A DNA stretch of 64,000 nt from Parelaphostrongylus tenuis (Eukaryota; Nematoda; Chromadorea; Rhabditida; Metastrongylidae). Position numbers and translations under genes: made by a program. This document shows, piece after piece, positions 1-10,751 of this stretch. Position 1 is the first letter of the stretch; each line of letters opens with the position of its first letter. The notes beneath the pieces were generated by a model. The model had not been told where the DNA came from. It did not search any database and saw nothing but the letters and a program-made list of their open reading frames with translations. Location: assembly GCA_019055375.1 (NCBI GenBank), contig JAHQIW010000876.1:1-64000 (forward strand), read 5' to 3'.

Positions 1-176
1 GCCGATCTCCAACTGGCCATCGCTCCATGCACGTGTGAAAGAACGTGAAAGATTGATGATAAGCCGCATTCGCTCAAGTAGGAGGCATTGGGCGAATTAT
101 CATCTGCCTCGAGAAACCCTTCTTCTAGTACGTTGATCTCACTCTGTAACTTCAATTTGTTCAATAATACTGTATT

Positions 177-763
177 ATAAGGGATCATAGCACGAGTTTT
201 TAACACCAGAGCAACAAACAACATTGTAAAATTGCATGTTTTTGGGATCATTCAACTGCGCATTTTCCTGCGAACACTTTGGTATACAACATGCTTATAC
301 TCGCTTCGATATGGAGCTGTCGTGGGAACAAATTCGCTTGCTACTCACTCATGCACGAATGACGCGTAAGGAAAATGCTAGTATAGCGGGCGCGCAAGAT
401 TAACAGAGCATGGAACGACTTTACACTTGCAGAAAGGACATCTAGAAAGTTGTTCGCGTAGTTCAGACCTGTAGAGAACAGTTTCGAGTATCAGTTTGCG
501 CTCAGGCCGTTCACAGGAAGCTCCGTTAGTCTTGTGCGCCTCTTCACTAGTATTTTCCACTACGCCCCATTCGTTCATGAGTAGCAAGCGGTTTTGTTCC
601 CACGACAGCTCCACTTCCGAGCAAGTATATGCAAGTTGTATACCAGAATGTTCGCAAGAAAAATGTGCAATTGAACGATGCCAAAACCATGCAGTTTTGA
701 TTACTTCTAGTTAATAAATTTGATGCTTACTGCTCCAGTGCCAAACTTATGGAACGACCTAAT
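177..763. mobile_element. Palindromic mariner-derived element, copy M1
   Basis: The right end reads CTTATGGAACGACCTAATA and the left end is a decayed inverted match, both next to TA, as for mariner insertions. The left arm holds the start of a transposase frame (MELSWEQIR at about 311). The right arm holds the same start in reverse complement near 610, so the two arms are head to head. The catalytic part of a mariner transposase is absent, so the copy cannot move by itself. Confidence 0.8.
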
Positions 764-853
764 AGTAAACTAAGAATAGATAGAGACGGCTAAGCTCAGA
801 GATTCCAACATACTCAGTCAGAGTAGTCTTCTATCGCTTTTCTCTTGGATAGT

Positions 854-873
854 GGGGGGGGGGGGGGGGGGGG
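854..873. repeat. Poly-G tract of 20 bases
   Basis: An uninterrupted run of 20 G followed by AGGG. It lies between repeat copies and has no coding context. Confidence 0.95.
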
Positions 874-1146
874 AGGGTTTTGAAATTATATGAATTCTCA
901 ACAGCAATATTAAACTCGATTGTGTAGATAAACGATGACATTTTCATACAACTGTTAAGCCGAGAATTCTTCCCCAGCACAAGCACCTTCTGAAAACACT
1001 CAACGGGATATTCTACAAGCTCTCATGCTAACAAGTTTTGAATCGCTTCCATGCTTAATGTTAATTTTACGTAGGACGCTGGAGCAGGTAGAGCAGTATA
1101 GAGCCGTTGCTTCATATGTGCGAGACCCCGGTTCAATCCCACATAA

Positions 1147-1316
1147 ACCTTTCAGGACCACCGATCAAACTCTCTACGTCTCCCCCAGCTTGTTGCGTCT
1201 AACTCAACGTGCCATGGTTAGACGTAGTATGCTGGGTTTTAGGCGCCACTGTTAGACGCAACGCGCTGGAGGTTAAAGATGTAGAGAGTTGGGTTCATGG
1301 TCCCGAAAAGGTTAGG
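1147..1316. repeat. F3 hairpin element copy
   Basis: The left end AACCTTTCAGGACCA pairs with the right end TGGTCCCGAAAAGGTT. Both arms carry CTCTCTAC/GTAGAGAG and AACGCG-type GTTAGACGCAAC motifs shared with the other F3 copies. Confidence 0.7.
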
Positions 1317-1349
1317 ATTGACTGTCTTTCATCCTTATGGAGGAAGAAA

Positions 1350-1703
1350 TTAGCCACTAGCTTTATCTAGAAAACTGCGTCTAATGAAGTCTTGGAAATC
1401 CTTACGCATAGCTATCCAGGAATTCTGAGAAGGATCGACCCGAGATTTATAAAGATGATTCTCAAGTAGCAGCGGAACTAACAAGTATAATGAGAAGGCC
1501 TTGTAGAAGGTGGATACGTAAAAATCAATGAAAGAGGCACTGGGATGTAGTCTTGTGGTTAGGGTATGTAAAAAGAAAAGTTGAAGATTTTGTTTTGATC
1601 TCACGACATCCCAAACATTAGCTTTTATAAAAAGCCTACAATTTAAATGGCATTGCATAGCACATATAACTGTGTAAAAAAATGCCAAGCACTGGTTAAC
1701 CAT
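1350..1703 (-). CDS. Candidate terminal exon, unrecognised
   Basis: I do not recognise this 117-codon open frame. Its last third (after an AG at about 1541) reads like protein: a hydrophobic stretch YKAFSLYLLVPLLLENHL, then a charged tail ending SFLDKASG and a stop. No matching upstream exon or poly(A) signal was identified. It lies between an F3 copy and an F4 element and could be a chance frame, so confidence is low. Confidence 0.22.
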   Translation of the reverse strand: MVNQCLAFFYTVICAMQCHLNCRLFIKANVWDVVRSKQNLQLFFLHTLTTRLHPSASFIDFYVSTFYKAFSLYLLVPLLLENHLYKSRVDPSQNSWIAMRKDFQDFIRRSFLDKASG

Positions 1704-1848
1704 TGTGGACTCAATGCCTCATCCCATGACCATTGTAGTTGTTCGATGATTTACTTTTCGTCTAGATGACGTCGAAATTTCGAATAGCGAATGACCTCAT
1801 CCTATCTGCTTCATTTTCTATTTTACAATCAGCAATTCTTGTACTTTT

Positions 1849-2738
1849 CTGTTAGACGGCGATAAATGAATACTTGACCTCTTCTGCCTTACAAGAATTT
1901 TTCATAGGAGTGGTAATGATCATTCGAAAGCTGAAATCTCTGGCTAGCGCAGTACGTGATCGGTTTTTTCAAGAAACCCCTTTCATAACGCTGTAAAATC
2001 CTAAATAAAATTATATTCCGCACGATCACGACCCTTTTTTTCTCAGCTAGCTTAAATTTCGCTGAACCAAAACCCTCTCAGACTGCTAGTGCTCTATCGA
2101 TAGCGGAAGTCTCGAAGAACTCAAAAATATGTTTGCTTTCTGGAAGAGCTCTTTTGATGCGCTATGAGAGAAAAAAAAGCTTCGCGCTTCAAACGACGCC
2201 GGAGGGAGTTCTTCAAATATTAGTGATTACTCGATAAAGTAATCAATGTTCCGACGCTGTGCTTATTTTCTGGGAAAGACCGTTTCACTGCAGTGTAACA
2301 GGTAAAATAAGATCAAGTTGCAATATTTGGCGAGCTTGTTTACCGGCTGATTAACGCGCTGGGGAACGAAGTAATCGATCGATGGTCAGAAGGTCTACAC
2401 ATGTGGGATGCAACTTGCTTTTCAGTTGGAAATTTCTCTTCCGCTTTGGATAGAAACTCCCGATTAAAACGATTGACTCAGATACTACGAAATTTTCTCC
2501 ACACGTTCATATGCTTTCCGTGCTTCCAACGAATTATACGCGTGATAAAATTAAGGCGCGCGGCGGGAGTGAAACATAATTTTATTCTGAATTTAACAGC
2601 GTTATGAAAGGTTATTTGGAAAAACCAACTATGCATAGCCTAGCCTGGAATTTAGGCTATCGAATGATTACTAACAATTCTGTGGAAACTATTTACCCAG
2701 TAAATGAGGTCGAATATTCATTTCTCGCCGTCTAACAC
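1849..2738. mobile_element. F4 foldback element
   Basis: The left tip GTTAGACGGC (1851) is mirrored by GCCGTCTAAC (2727-2736). The arms share the ATTCGAAAGCT and AAATGA motifs seen in five other F4 copies in this window. No transposase frame is visible, so it is probably non-autonomous. Confidence 0.75.
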
Positions 2739-2739
2739 T

Positions 2740-2990
2740 GTACGTACCAGAAGTTGTCAATCCTCGACGCAAATGATTGAGGTCTTGGAGCCACTTCTTG
2801 CTCAGGAAATGCTCCACCGACCGGAAGATGTGATAATCATGCGGCAACAAGTCTGGACTGTATGACGGATGACCGAGGAACTCGTCAGCCCGTAGGAACT
2901 CTTTTCGATCAGCTTCGGGTGGACATCCGGGTCGCACTTGGTCCTTCAAGTTGGTGCTGCCGTGAGCAAACTCAGCAATGAACCGAAATT
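2740..2990 (-). pseudogene. Mariner transposase C-terminal fragment
   Basis: Read on the minus strand, the fragment contains HPSYSPDLLPHDYHIFRS. This matches the mariner-family block around the third catalytic Asp (PYSPDLAPxDYHLF in the family). Only this part of the catalytic domain is present; the first two Asp regions are not seen and the frame runs directly into the F4 end. It is a dead transposase remnant, and the only catalytic-domain piece of this superfamily that I found in the window. Confidence 0.72.
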
Positions 2991-3184
2991 GCTTGCCGAG
3001 CGATATTCGCCGAGATAATCTCAGTGAAGCGTTTCACATCTACATCACAAACGGTCGTCAAACAATATAGAATTCATAGAAGATTCCTGTTCCGTATCTC
3101 GAGTTCCTTTACGACGACAGCGATTTCTGCGACGGTCGAAATGAAAGAATTCTCTTGGCCATAAGCTCATACTCTATAATTAAA

Positions 3185-3450
3185 GGACAAAGCTCTTGGC
3201 GTTGATCATCCCTGAGGGAATGCGGCATGCATTTGTCTTCAGATTTTTTACTCTACTAATGACTTGCGGTGGCCTCCCATATACCGAGTCAGTGCTGCTT
3301 ATCCACCCAACGAAGTCTGTAAACAGCCGGCCGGTACCAATTTCACCAACGCCAGAGGGATGAAGACTTCGTGAGTTGTGAGCGCAAGATCGCACCATCA
3401 TCCTAACGTGCGACTCTGAGCACCTCTAACCAATGCGCTACATGCGGTCA
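3185..3450 (-). repeat. S-alpha tRNA-derived SINE
   Basis: The tRNA-like head is at the right (about 3390-3450 in reverse complement: GCGCATTGGTTAGAGGTGC, a box-A-like motif, then a box-B-like stretch). The body with GGTGGCCTCC and the tail with GAGGGAATGCGGCATGCAT match other S-alpha copies. Confidence 0.7.
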
Positions 3451-3769
3451 TCAAATTCTGGACATTACATATGATAGATGATATCAAACACAATATATTT
3501 ATATCATAATATCCTTTTCGAAACTTAACAAAAATCTCTTTATCCCAGAAAGACTATGATTGCGCATTAAACAAGCGCTTTTTTTTCCACAAATAAAAGT
3601 TTTAGGCTTGGGGGAAATTCGCGGAATAAGAAATTGGAGGAAAAGTGGAAGTGATCCAAGTCGAAAGGGATAATAGGCCTGATAATCGCATAACATGATT
3701 TGAGCTGTTTTTGAGGTCTGAGAAGTGCTAGATAGGCCTTGGTTTTGCGTCCCACCATTCTCACCAGCA

Positions 3770-3915
3770 CAGTCCCCTTTGGTTCAGCCTATCTCTTGAG
3801 CAGGACCCACTGGGCTACTCTTGCACGCGATAGGGAAAAATGGAAGTAGCTGCTGGTACCCGCTCGAGTCATCGACGATCAACGGGACGACAGGTGATGC
3901 AGGTGACAGTGATCT
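3770..3915 (+). pseudogene. RTE-like 3' fragment
   Basis: The fragment carries CCCACTGGGCTACTCTTGCA, then GGGAAAAATGGAAG and a terminal ACGATCAACGGGACGAC, ending GATGCAGGTGAC. This is the extreme C-terminal end and tail of the retroelement seen at 41990-43620 and 58205-58560, here on the plus strand. Confidence 0.65.
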
Positions 3916-4084
3916 CTTGAGGCCAACCCTACTTTGAAGGAATCGATGCCCAATATAATCACGGCAAGTCAGGTGATAGAAAGGAAAAAATAAAAATCAA
4001 CGAGCACGAAATTTGCTGGTAACTATGAGAAATTACTGACAAACGTATAGGCATCAACAATGTATGCAATACTTAGGGACGACG

Positions 4085-4240
4085 AGATCGCATGATCGAA
4101 ACACGTGTGTCGGGCTCTATAAGTAGCCCTCTTTGACAGACCACTGACATGCGTGGCTCAAAAATGATTACAAGCACATTGAAATCAGAGCTGCGGTCTC
4201 AAGAAAACACTCGAACGAAAGTTATGATACAATGCATGCA
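4085..4240. repeat. P-family palindrome, right half
   Basis: The stretch keeps AACACGTGTGTCGGGCTC, the region around GCTCAAA, and the outer end AAGAAAACACTCGAA. The left arm is missing. Confidence 0.6.
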
Positions 4241-4299
4241 ATACTCTACAAAGATAAATTTTTTTAAATTTTCTAAAAATGAAGTAATTGAATAATACA

Positions 4300-4650
4300 A
4301 TAATATAAATGTGAAATGAAACAATTATCTAAACAATGACGAATAGTAAGTTAATAATAATAAGTAAGCGGTAAAGACTAAGTAAGTAATAACAACACAT
4401 ATCACAGATAATGTAAAGCAAAGCAAATATAAGGTAAATATAATGAAAATAAGAACATTCTAATACTCTAAAAGTCAATATCCTCTATCCAAAATAATAT
4501 ATAAAAAATATATCTAAGACAATATACATTAAAACAATATTTAAATATATAACTCTAAAATCTAAAAGTCTAAAATCTAAATCAGATCTGAAATCTACTT
4601 ACTATTCGTCATTGTTCATATTATTATCTCATATTAACAGAGTGATAATA
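4300..4650. repeat. AT-rich inverted-repeat element
   Basis: A perfect 20-bp inverted repeat frames the stretch: AACAATGACGAATAGTAAGT at 332-351 past 4000 and its exact complement at 4597-4616. The interior is AT-rich with TAATAA and CTAAAA runs and no open frame. Confidence 0.75.
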
Positions 4651-4934
4651 AATATACTCCAAAAATATTCCCGAAAAATATCATTGCTAAATTTGTTGCC
4701 TAATTTGCTAAAAAATGCCTAATTTCAGTTTACGATTAGGGCAAATCCATACAAAATCGCCGCTCAATAAACTCCCGCCGACACATTCAAACCGGAAAAG
4801 TAAACTCGTCCGGAGGACGAGTTTTTTACTCTGGGACCCAGGTTTACAAACAACTAGTTCGGGCTCAGTCCAAAGAATATGCGTGGCAATTTTGTTGACA
4901 GCTTCGATTGTTTATATCGAAGAAAAAGCGGTAG

Positions 4935-5045
4935 CGAAACGGTGTGACACTCGTGGTGCAGTGGTAGAACGCTCCCTCGATATGGATGAAACGCGGGTTC
5001 GACTCTTGGCTGGGGTCGAACGTTTTGTACACCACTCAATATGCT
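4935..5045 (+). repeat. T-family tRNA-like sequence
   Basis: A box-A-like TCGTGGTGCAGTGGTAGAA is followed by a box-B-like GCGGGTTCGACTC about 45 bases later. It then runs into TTTTGTACACCACTCAATAT, the tail typical of the T family. A functional tRNA is unlikely because the arms do not pair fully. Confidence 0.55.
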
Positions 5046-5257
5046 TAGATATACTTAGCAAGTTGTTCTCCATATTAGTTACGCTATCCACAACTTCCAA
5101 AACACTTCTGCTACCCCGAAAAAAAAGGATAAGCTCTCATGTCATTTTACAAAGCATGCGGACGAACGAGTTCATAAGGACGTCGAACAATCTACGATAT
5201 GCTGCATCCATCGATAGCGTTCCTTAGTCTCGTAACCAGTGAACTCACCTTCTAATG

Positions 5258-5495
5258 TTAGCCCTTTCGTAACCGGGCACCCACAGGCCTCTGCATCTTT
5301 GACTTGCAACTCTGGACAGTCTGCTCCACTTCCTCTGTATCTCTGACCCTCAGCGTGCTGCGTCTAGCAATAGGAGGTTGCTATGTCTAACAATGGCACG
5401 ATGGCGATTAGAGACGCAGAGGAGGTGGATCAGACCGTCCAGAGTTCGCAGTTGAAAATGCGGATGTCGTGAGTGCATAGTTCCGAAAGGGTTAA
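5258..5495. repeat. F3 hairpin element copy
   Basis: The left end CCCTTTCGTAACCGGGCACC pairs with the right TTCCGAAAGGGTT. The internal arms CTGCTCCACTTCC and GGAGGTGGATCAGACCG are also complementary. Confidence 0.75.
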
Positions 5496-5848
5496 GAAAA
5501 TTCTAGTCCAGAAAAGCAGAAATAATTTCCCATCAGACAACTCAATAAAACTCAGGCCATTAGTAATTCATTTATGAACTGGCATTCCATTCTTTTGTGT
5601 TGATGAAGCTCTTTCTAATCCCGTAGAATTTTTTATATAACAAACAAGGACAATCTCATAGACTTATTAGGACAGATCCGATTGAAAAAACGGGATATTT
5701 GAAGGACTTGAGAAGATGTTCACAGTACAACATCCTTCTAAGAATTTTCCAGTTAATTCATTTCTCAAAAAAGTTCATTGAAGCCAATAAGTCCGCCCTG
5801 AACAAAGCCGTTGCTCGAGTAGGCGGACACTAGTAAGTATTGAAAATA

Positions 5849-6010
5849 ACCCCTTCAGGACCGTGGACCCACAGCCCCTGCGTATAACCCCCAGCGCTGA
5901 GTCTGGCGATGGCAAACACTTCTAGAAGCCACTAGATGCCATTGTTAGACGCAACACGTTGAAAGTCAGAAACGCGGAGGCAGCGAGTCCACAGTCCTGT
6001 AAGGGTCAAA
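5849..6010. repeat. F3 hairpin element copy, abutting gene
   Basis: The left end CCCCTTCAGGACCGTGGACC pairs with GTCCACAGTCCTGTAAGGG on the right. Its right edge falls about 15 bp beyond the last recognisable exon of the minus-strand gene, so it lies in that gene's intron or 3' region. Confidence 0.7.
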
Positions 6011-6024
6011 AACTAAACGTTTAC

Positions 6025-8012
6025 TAGCCTGGATGGAATCGCATCGGATAGCATGTGACCTCCTCTTCCTTGCGATTCCACTCTCTGACATAACACTTTC
6101 CGTAGAACGTTTCCTGTGGGACTTCAAAGTTGGAGCTGTTCTCTCCTCACTTATTGAACGACGTCGATGCACCACAGTTACTTTTTCAGGTGTCCAAACA
6201 ATAACTCCCTCAGAACTCTGAAAAGCAAAATTTCCAATAAGTTCGACGCCAACCTCACTCTCCACCTTTTATCGATAACGAGACAAAAAGGAATCAAAAG
6301 GCACTTACTGAAAACGACGACGTAGAACTAGATGAAATAGCCCTAATGTTTGTGGAAACAACACTTTCTAGAGAAGGTAGAGACACTACACTACTGGCTT
6401 CCGCTTCATCGTCATCAGAATTTGGATCTGATAGCCATAGTGAAGGACGACGACGACTTGTCACAGGAGTTTCGTCAATTGGTATATTTGTGCTTAGACT
6501 AAAAGTAAATTCTGTACATCTCCAGAAGAAAATAAGTCTTCGTAAACTAACGGACTTGGCCTATGAAGCAAAACTCGTTTCGTTTTCACATCCAGTGCTC
6601 TGAAGGATATGAAACTTTAGAGTGAAGTAGCTCAGAGTCATTTCATAGTATTAGATCTTCTCATTGGTTTTGGCACTAGAGCAATAAACATCAAATTCAA
6701 TAATAAACATGGAATAGTGGCAGTCAATCGACAGCCCGAATCTCGACAATTTTGATGCTAAGACATTTTTAGAAACGATCCATACCGAGCGCTGTTTGAG
6801 CAAGAGGAAAATCATTTTCGCACTCGAAGAAGTTAGCTCGCCGCTTGAAATTTATAGCGAATTTACTTCATAATGTGAAACTGAGAAAAATTTTGTACCT
6901 ACAAAACGATAGAACAAAGTTTTCTCTACAATTCTTATACAAAAAAACTTAGAAATTTTCCGAAAAGGAAAAAACCTTTTTAATTAGTGACGCTGTGCGC
7001 AGCGATTTCAACTACCGCCTCGAAAAAGTCGCGCGATTTTCTTGACTTATTTGGAAAATTCTTCCCTTTTCCAAAAAAAGATTCTCAGCTTTATGTATAG
7101 GAATTGTAGATGAGACGTTGTTCTATCGTTCTGTAGGTATAAAATTTTTTTCTTCCTTTCACACTGCTAGGTAAATTCGCTATAAAGTCTAAGCGAAGAG
7201 CTAGCTATTTTGAGTGCGAAACTTGATTTACTTCTTGCTCTAACAGTGCTCTATGTAGATCGTTTCGCAAACCAATGTTAGCATCAAAATTGTCGAGATT
7301 CGGGCTATCGAATTGCTACCACAAACCCGTGTATATTTCTGAATTTGGTTTTATTACTTTGGAACCAAAACTTATGAGACCTAGTAATAAGAACTAAGAA
7401 ATGGGATTCTTTAGAGAGATGAAAATCAGGCCAAACGACGATTAGTAGTAGATTTCTCGAAGCATTCAAGATCAAATTACTTCGAACACCTTGAGGTTAA
7501 GCTCCAAAAATCCAGGCTTCTTAGCTATTGCTCTGAGAAGCTTGATACTAATAGTTTCAATCGGACTAAATTTCTTTGATAACAAATATATACCTTGGAA
7601 AACTCTCTTCAGGATGAGTATAAGTGTTAGTTTTATCAGTTAGTACAGCGACCTGAAATTATCTTGAATTAAGAATTTCGCGTAGTTCGTCCTCGAAAAA
7701 AGGGAAACCCACCTTGCTTGGTGGATTGACTACTTTCAGAGGGCTAAGGTAATCAGCTACTATTCCTGGAAACCTCTTAATAAAGAGTAATCTTTATATA
7801 AAGGCAAAAATAAAACCCTACAGTGCAAGGGACTCAAGGCAGAGAGAATAAAAGCATACCGGAATCACGTGTATTTCCATCGTCTTCCTGAAGATTAGTG
7901 GAGGAGCCAGACCCTAAAGTACAGATAATTTAAGAAAAAAAAAAACCAACAACTGAGATCAGCCACTCACAATCAGTAGACGGACAGTGCCCATAGTTTT
8001 GACCCATTGCTT
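6025..8012 (-). CDS. Ser-rich protein starting MGQ, six exons, 3' end open
   Basis: I do not recognise the family. Exons on the minus strand: 8007-7971 (from ATG), 7913-7860, 7765-7713, 7652-7594, 6498-6309 and 6217-6025. All junctions have GT..AG and agreeing phases (1,1,0,2,0). The start follows an AG at 8013-8014 by five bases, as expected for a spliced-leader acceptor. The protein begins MGQNYGHCPSTDWS, so N-myristoylation is possible. An acidic/Ser stretch (SDPNSDDDEAEASS) follows, then Ser runs, and basic clusters (VHRRRS, HRKRS, ARKRR) that could act in nuclear targeting. About 195 codons are placed. The last donor (GTAAAC at 6019-6024) is tentative, and the C-terminus was not found. 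Intron 4 holds the M2 mariner copy. The exon chain is strong; function is unknown. Confidence 0.72.
6651..7386. mobile_element. Mariner ends enclosing a palindrome (copy M2)
   Basis: The left end keeps TTTTGGCACTAGAGCAATAA and the right end keeps CCAAAACTTATGAGACCTAG, the M-family ends. Between them lie two arms, about 6715-6990 and 7045-7323, that mirror each other (CCCGAATCTCGACAATTTTG and its complement). The arms belong to the F5 sequence. It lies inside intron 4 of the minus-strand MGQ gene. Confidence 0.75.
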
Positions 8013-8035
8013 CTGATCATACCGCTGTTCCTCTC

Positions 8036-8350
8036 AAATGGTTTACCGCCTCATCGTGGCTGAGAGTTGTTCCTTCATGGGTGACAGAGTGCGAAGCAAG
8101 CGAGGGGTTCGACTACCCAGCAGGGCCACCCAAGCCGAGAACGAACCCCTCGTTTGCAATCGGATTTCCCAGCTAAGATTAAACCGTATCAGGAATGATC
8201 GCCGCCCTGATGGCCGCTTCGGCGCAAAGTAGTAGTCTCCCTCTGATCCACGAGGGCTGGCGACTTCTCTAATGTGGTGACGACCCGGAGAAGCCCCAAC
8301 TAGGCTTATTTTGACACTCCAAGGAACAATAGCTAAACCAGAACATCCGC
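8036..8350. promoter_or_regulatory. GC-rich stretch upstream of the MGQ gene
   Basis: This stretch lies just upstream of the minus-strand start at 8007. It contains a short hairpin, GCGAGGGGTTCG near 8098 and CGAACCCCTCG near 8142. No TATA box or coding exon was identified. A promoter role is only inferred from position; it could also be an old tRNA-derived repeat, as suggested by GAGGGGTTCGACTACC. Confidence 0.25.
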
Positions 8351-8394
8351 ACAATTAGTGAAGACCGACCGTCCAATTCCAAGTAACTGACTGT

Positions 8395-8700
8395 TGTTGG
8401 AGTACGTGTAGCGCAGTGGTTGAAGGTGCCCTGCGAAATACAAATAGTCGCTCCTTCGATGGTCCAGTTTTATCCCGTGCTCGCAGCTCTCTAAGCCTAT
8501 TCTTCCGGGTTCGGCGAATTGGCACTAGACTTGTCTGAAAGGATAGCAGCACTAACATGGCAAACTGATGGGTCACAGCGAGTCACCGTGAAGACTAGAT
8601 GTGCATTAATTCACCTCGAGCGACTCCTGACGAAGTCAGTTACATGACGCATCTCTTGGGGATTGAACAACATCGAGATCTTCAAGTTTTATCCCTATTA
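8395..8700 (+). repeat. S-alpha SINE, plus orientation
   Basis: The head TGTAGCGCAGTGGTTGAAGG (box A) is followed downstream by GGGTTCGGCGAATTGGCAC, then TTGTCTGAAAGGATAGCAGC and the tail with TTGGGGATTGA. The order matches the other S-alpha copies. Confidence 0.65.
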
Positions 8701-8744
8701 AACTTTTTCGAGACTGCACAAACAACTCAGACAACATATTCTCC

Positions 8745-9060
8745 ACCATGAGAACGGTTTGGAGCTCTCGGCACTGATCAGTCATTGAGGGATGCACCAT
8801 GCATTCGACTTCGTGAGGAGTCGCTAAGTAGATAAATGAGCATCTGGTGGCCTTTACAGTGACTCACAGTGGCTCAGCGTATGTATCATCACATGTACCA
8901 TGTCAGCGCTATTATCCACCCTGACAAGTCTGACACTAATTCACCGACCCCGCAAGGATCGAGGATCGAAGGCTTGGTGCGCCCTGGGCGCAGGACCGAA
9001 CCATCTGGGTGTATCGCAGCTCACCATTAACCACTGCACCACAAGCGCCTTATACTCCAC
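8745..9060 (-). repeat. S-alpha SINE, minus orientation
   Basis: Its tail is at the left (GAGGGATGCACCATGCATTC) and its tRNA-like head at the right (complement of TTAACCACTGCACCACA). With the copy at 8395 it forms an inverted tail-to-tail pair. Confidence 0.65.
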
Positions 9061-9104
9061 TATATCACAGTGTATAATCCTAACACTTTGACATTTTACC
9101 GATC

Positions 9105-9350
9105 CATCTTCACGGGGTTTTTTTTCTTTGTGCGGATCCCAGTACTTGCAGCAATCAATTCGATTTTCTCATCTTCTTCTTGAGCGCCGTAGAATACTGG
9201 TAGAACGCGTCTCCTTGCAATCTCGAGGATAGCCTGGCTGTGGCGTTCGGTAGGGTGATCGACGTAGACTGCCGGGGACTGCTGGGGTGGGGTAGAGCCC
9301 GCCCGCACCGTGACGAACGGCACAACCACTCGGACAGCGTCCCCGGTCCA
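9105..9350 (-). repeat. S-beta tRNA-derived SINE
   Basis: In reverse complement the head reads GTCCGAGTGGTTGTGCCGTT, like a Leu/Ser tRNA D-arm. The body has GGCTATCCTCGAGATTGCA and the tail CCAGTATTCTACGGCG, then AAGAAGATGAGAA, as in the other S-beta copies. Confidence 0.65.
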
Positions 9351-9589
9351 TTGGTCATAATTTTGAGCTTACAATTTCGATACATTCAGTTTGGGTGACA
9401 TTTCGTTTGTCCTTAAACATTATCCCACCTTTTCTATATCGGCATAGGACAGACCCTTATCACATGCCTACACAAGTTCTTATCTGTGAGCATTCCCTCT
9501 GCAGCTTGTTTTCAACATCAACAGCTTGGAAACCACCTTACGCATGGGTTTCTTCGGATGTATGACGTAAGAGAGGAAGGAAGTGGGTA

Positions 9590-9660
9590 GCGCAATAATT
9601 AGTGATGCGACGTGCCAGAAAGCAAGCAAGGCGCTGGTTCGATCCCCTTTTCCAACATTC
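9590..9660 (+). repeat. tRNA-derived fragment
   Basis: GGGTAGCGCAATAATTAGTG and GGCGCTGGTTCGATCCCC resemble box A and box B. The fragment is short and lies just left of mariner copy M3. Confidence 0.45.
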
Positions 9661-9682
9661 TCTTGTAATCAGTCCATCAACT

Positions 9683-10743
9683 ATTAGATGGTTTCGACAC
9701 AAGAGTAATAGATACAAATTTACTTACTAAAATTACATAGAATTTCATGATTTTGGTATCCTTCAATGCGCATTTTCTTGCGAACATTTTGGTATACAGC
9801 GTGCCCATACTTGCTTTGAAATGGAGCTGTCTTGGGATTAAATTCGCTTGCTACTCATGCACGAATGATAAAAGCTAAGGATAAAGCTCTCGGCGTTGAT
9901 CAATTTCCGAGGGATGCGCTATGCATTCGACTTCAATTTTTAATTTCGTTTTGAGGTGATTGAATGCATATCTGGCCTTTACAATGACTCGCGGTGGCCT
10001 CCCGCTGAACCGAGTCAGTGCTGCTTATCCTCCCAAACAAGTCTGAGACCTGTCTGGTACCAATTTACCGACCCCGGAGGGATGGATGGCTTGGTGAGCC
10101 ATGAGCGCGAGTTCGAACCATTGACCTCGTGTGCGACGCGAGCACCTCTAACCACTGCGCCACATGCGCTCACCCAGCCATCCATCCCTCCGGGGTCGGT
10201 AAATTGATACCAGACAGGTCTCAGACTTGTCTGGGAGGATAAGCAGCACTGACTCGGTTCAGCGGGAGGCCACCGCGAGTCGTTGTAAAGGCCAGATATG
10301 CATTCAATCACCTCAAACGAAGTAAAAAATTGAAGTCGAAGTGGTCCGAGTCCGGTCCAAAGTGCGTGGGTTATCCATTGTTCCCGAAGGGGGGTTTTCC
10401 GCACGAATGATGCGTAGGGGAAAATGCTAGTGAAGCTACGTTCGTGATTAGTGGAGCTTCTCATGGACGTCCCAAGCGCGACTGAGAGTCGAAATTGTTC
10501 CCTCCAGCTTAGAACTTCACGATCAACTTCCTAGCCGTCCTTTCTGCAACCGTTTCGTCGCCCTACGTTCGTTGCCAATCGTGCATGGTTGGCAAGCGAC
10601 TTTGTTCCCGAGACAGCTCCATCACAAAGCAAGTCTAGGCAAGCTGTATACCAAAATGTCCGTGAGAAAATGCGCATTCGAACGACACCGAAATCACTTG
10701 ATGTTTACTACTATATTGCCAAAATGTATGGAACGACCTAGTA
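9683..10743. mobile_element. Palindromic mariner element M3, split by SINEs
   Basis: The left arm has the MELSWD-type transposase start (about 9821) in a frame cut at about 9870. The right arm, in reverse orientation, carries TTTGTTCCCGAGACAGCTCC and ends GTATGGAACGACCTAGTA. Two inverted S-alpha copies (9878-10340) interrupt it. No catalytic domain is present. Confidence 0.75.
9878..10340. repeat. Inverted pair of S-alpha SINEs (about 230-bp arms)
   Basis: The left copy runs from its tail (GAGGGATGCGCTATGCATTC) to its head (AACCACTGCGCCACATGCGC). The right copy then repeats the body in reverse complement with few mismatches: GGAGGGATGGATGGC pairs with GCCATCCATCCCTCC around 10170. It would fold into a long, nearly perfect hairpin. 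Confidence 0.85.
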
Positions 10744-10751
10744 GGAACGCC

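Noticed and set aside
8043..10464. Open frames of 60-150 codons on both strands
   Set aside because: They lie within SINE and mariner palindromes and mirror each other across the arms.
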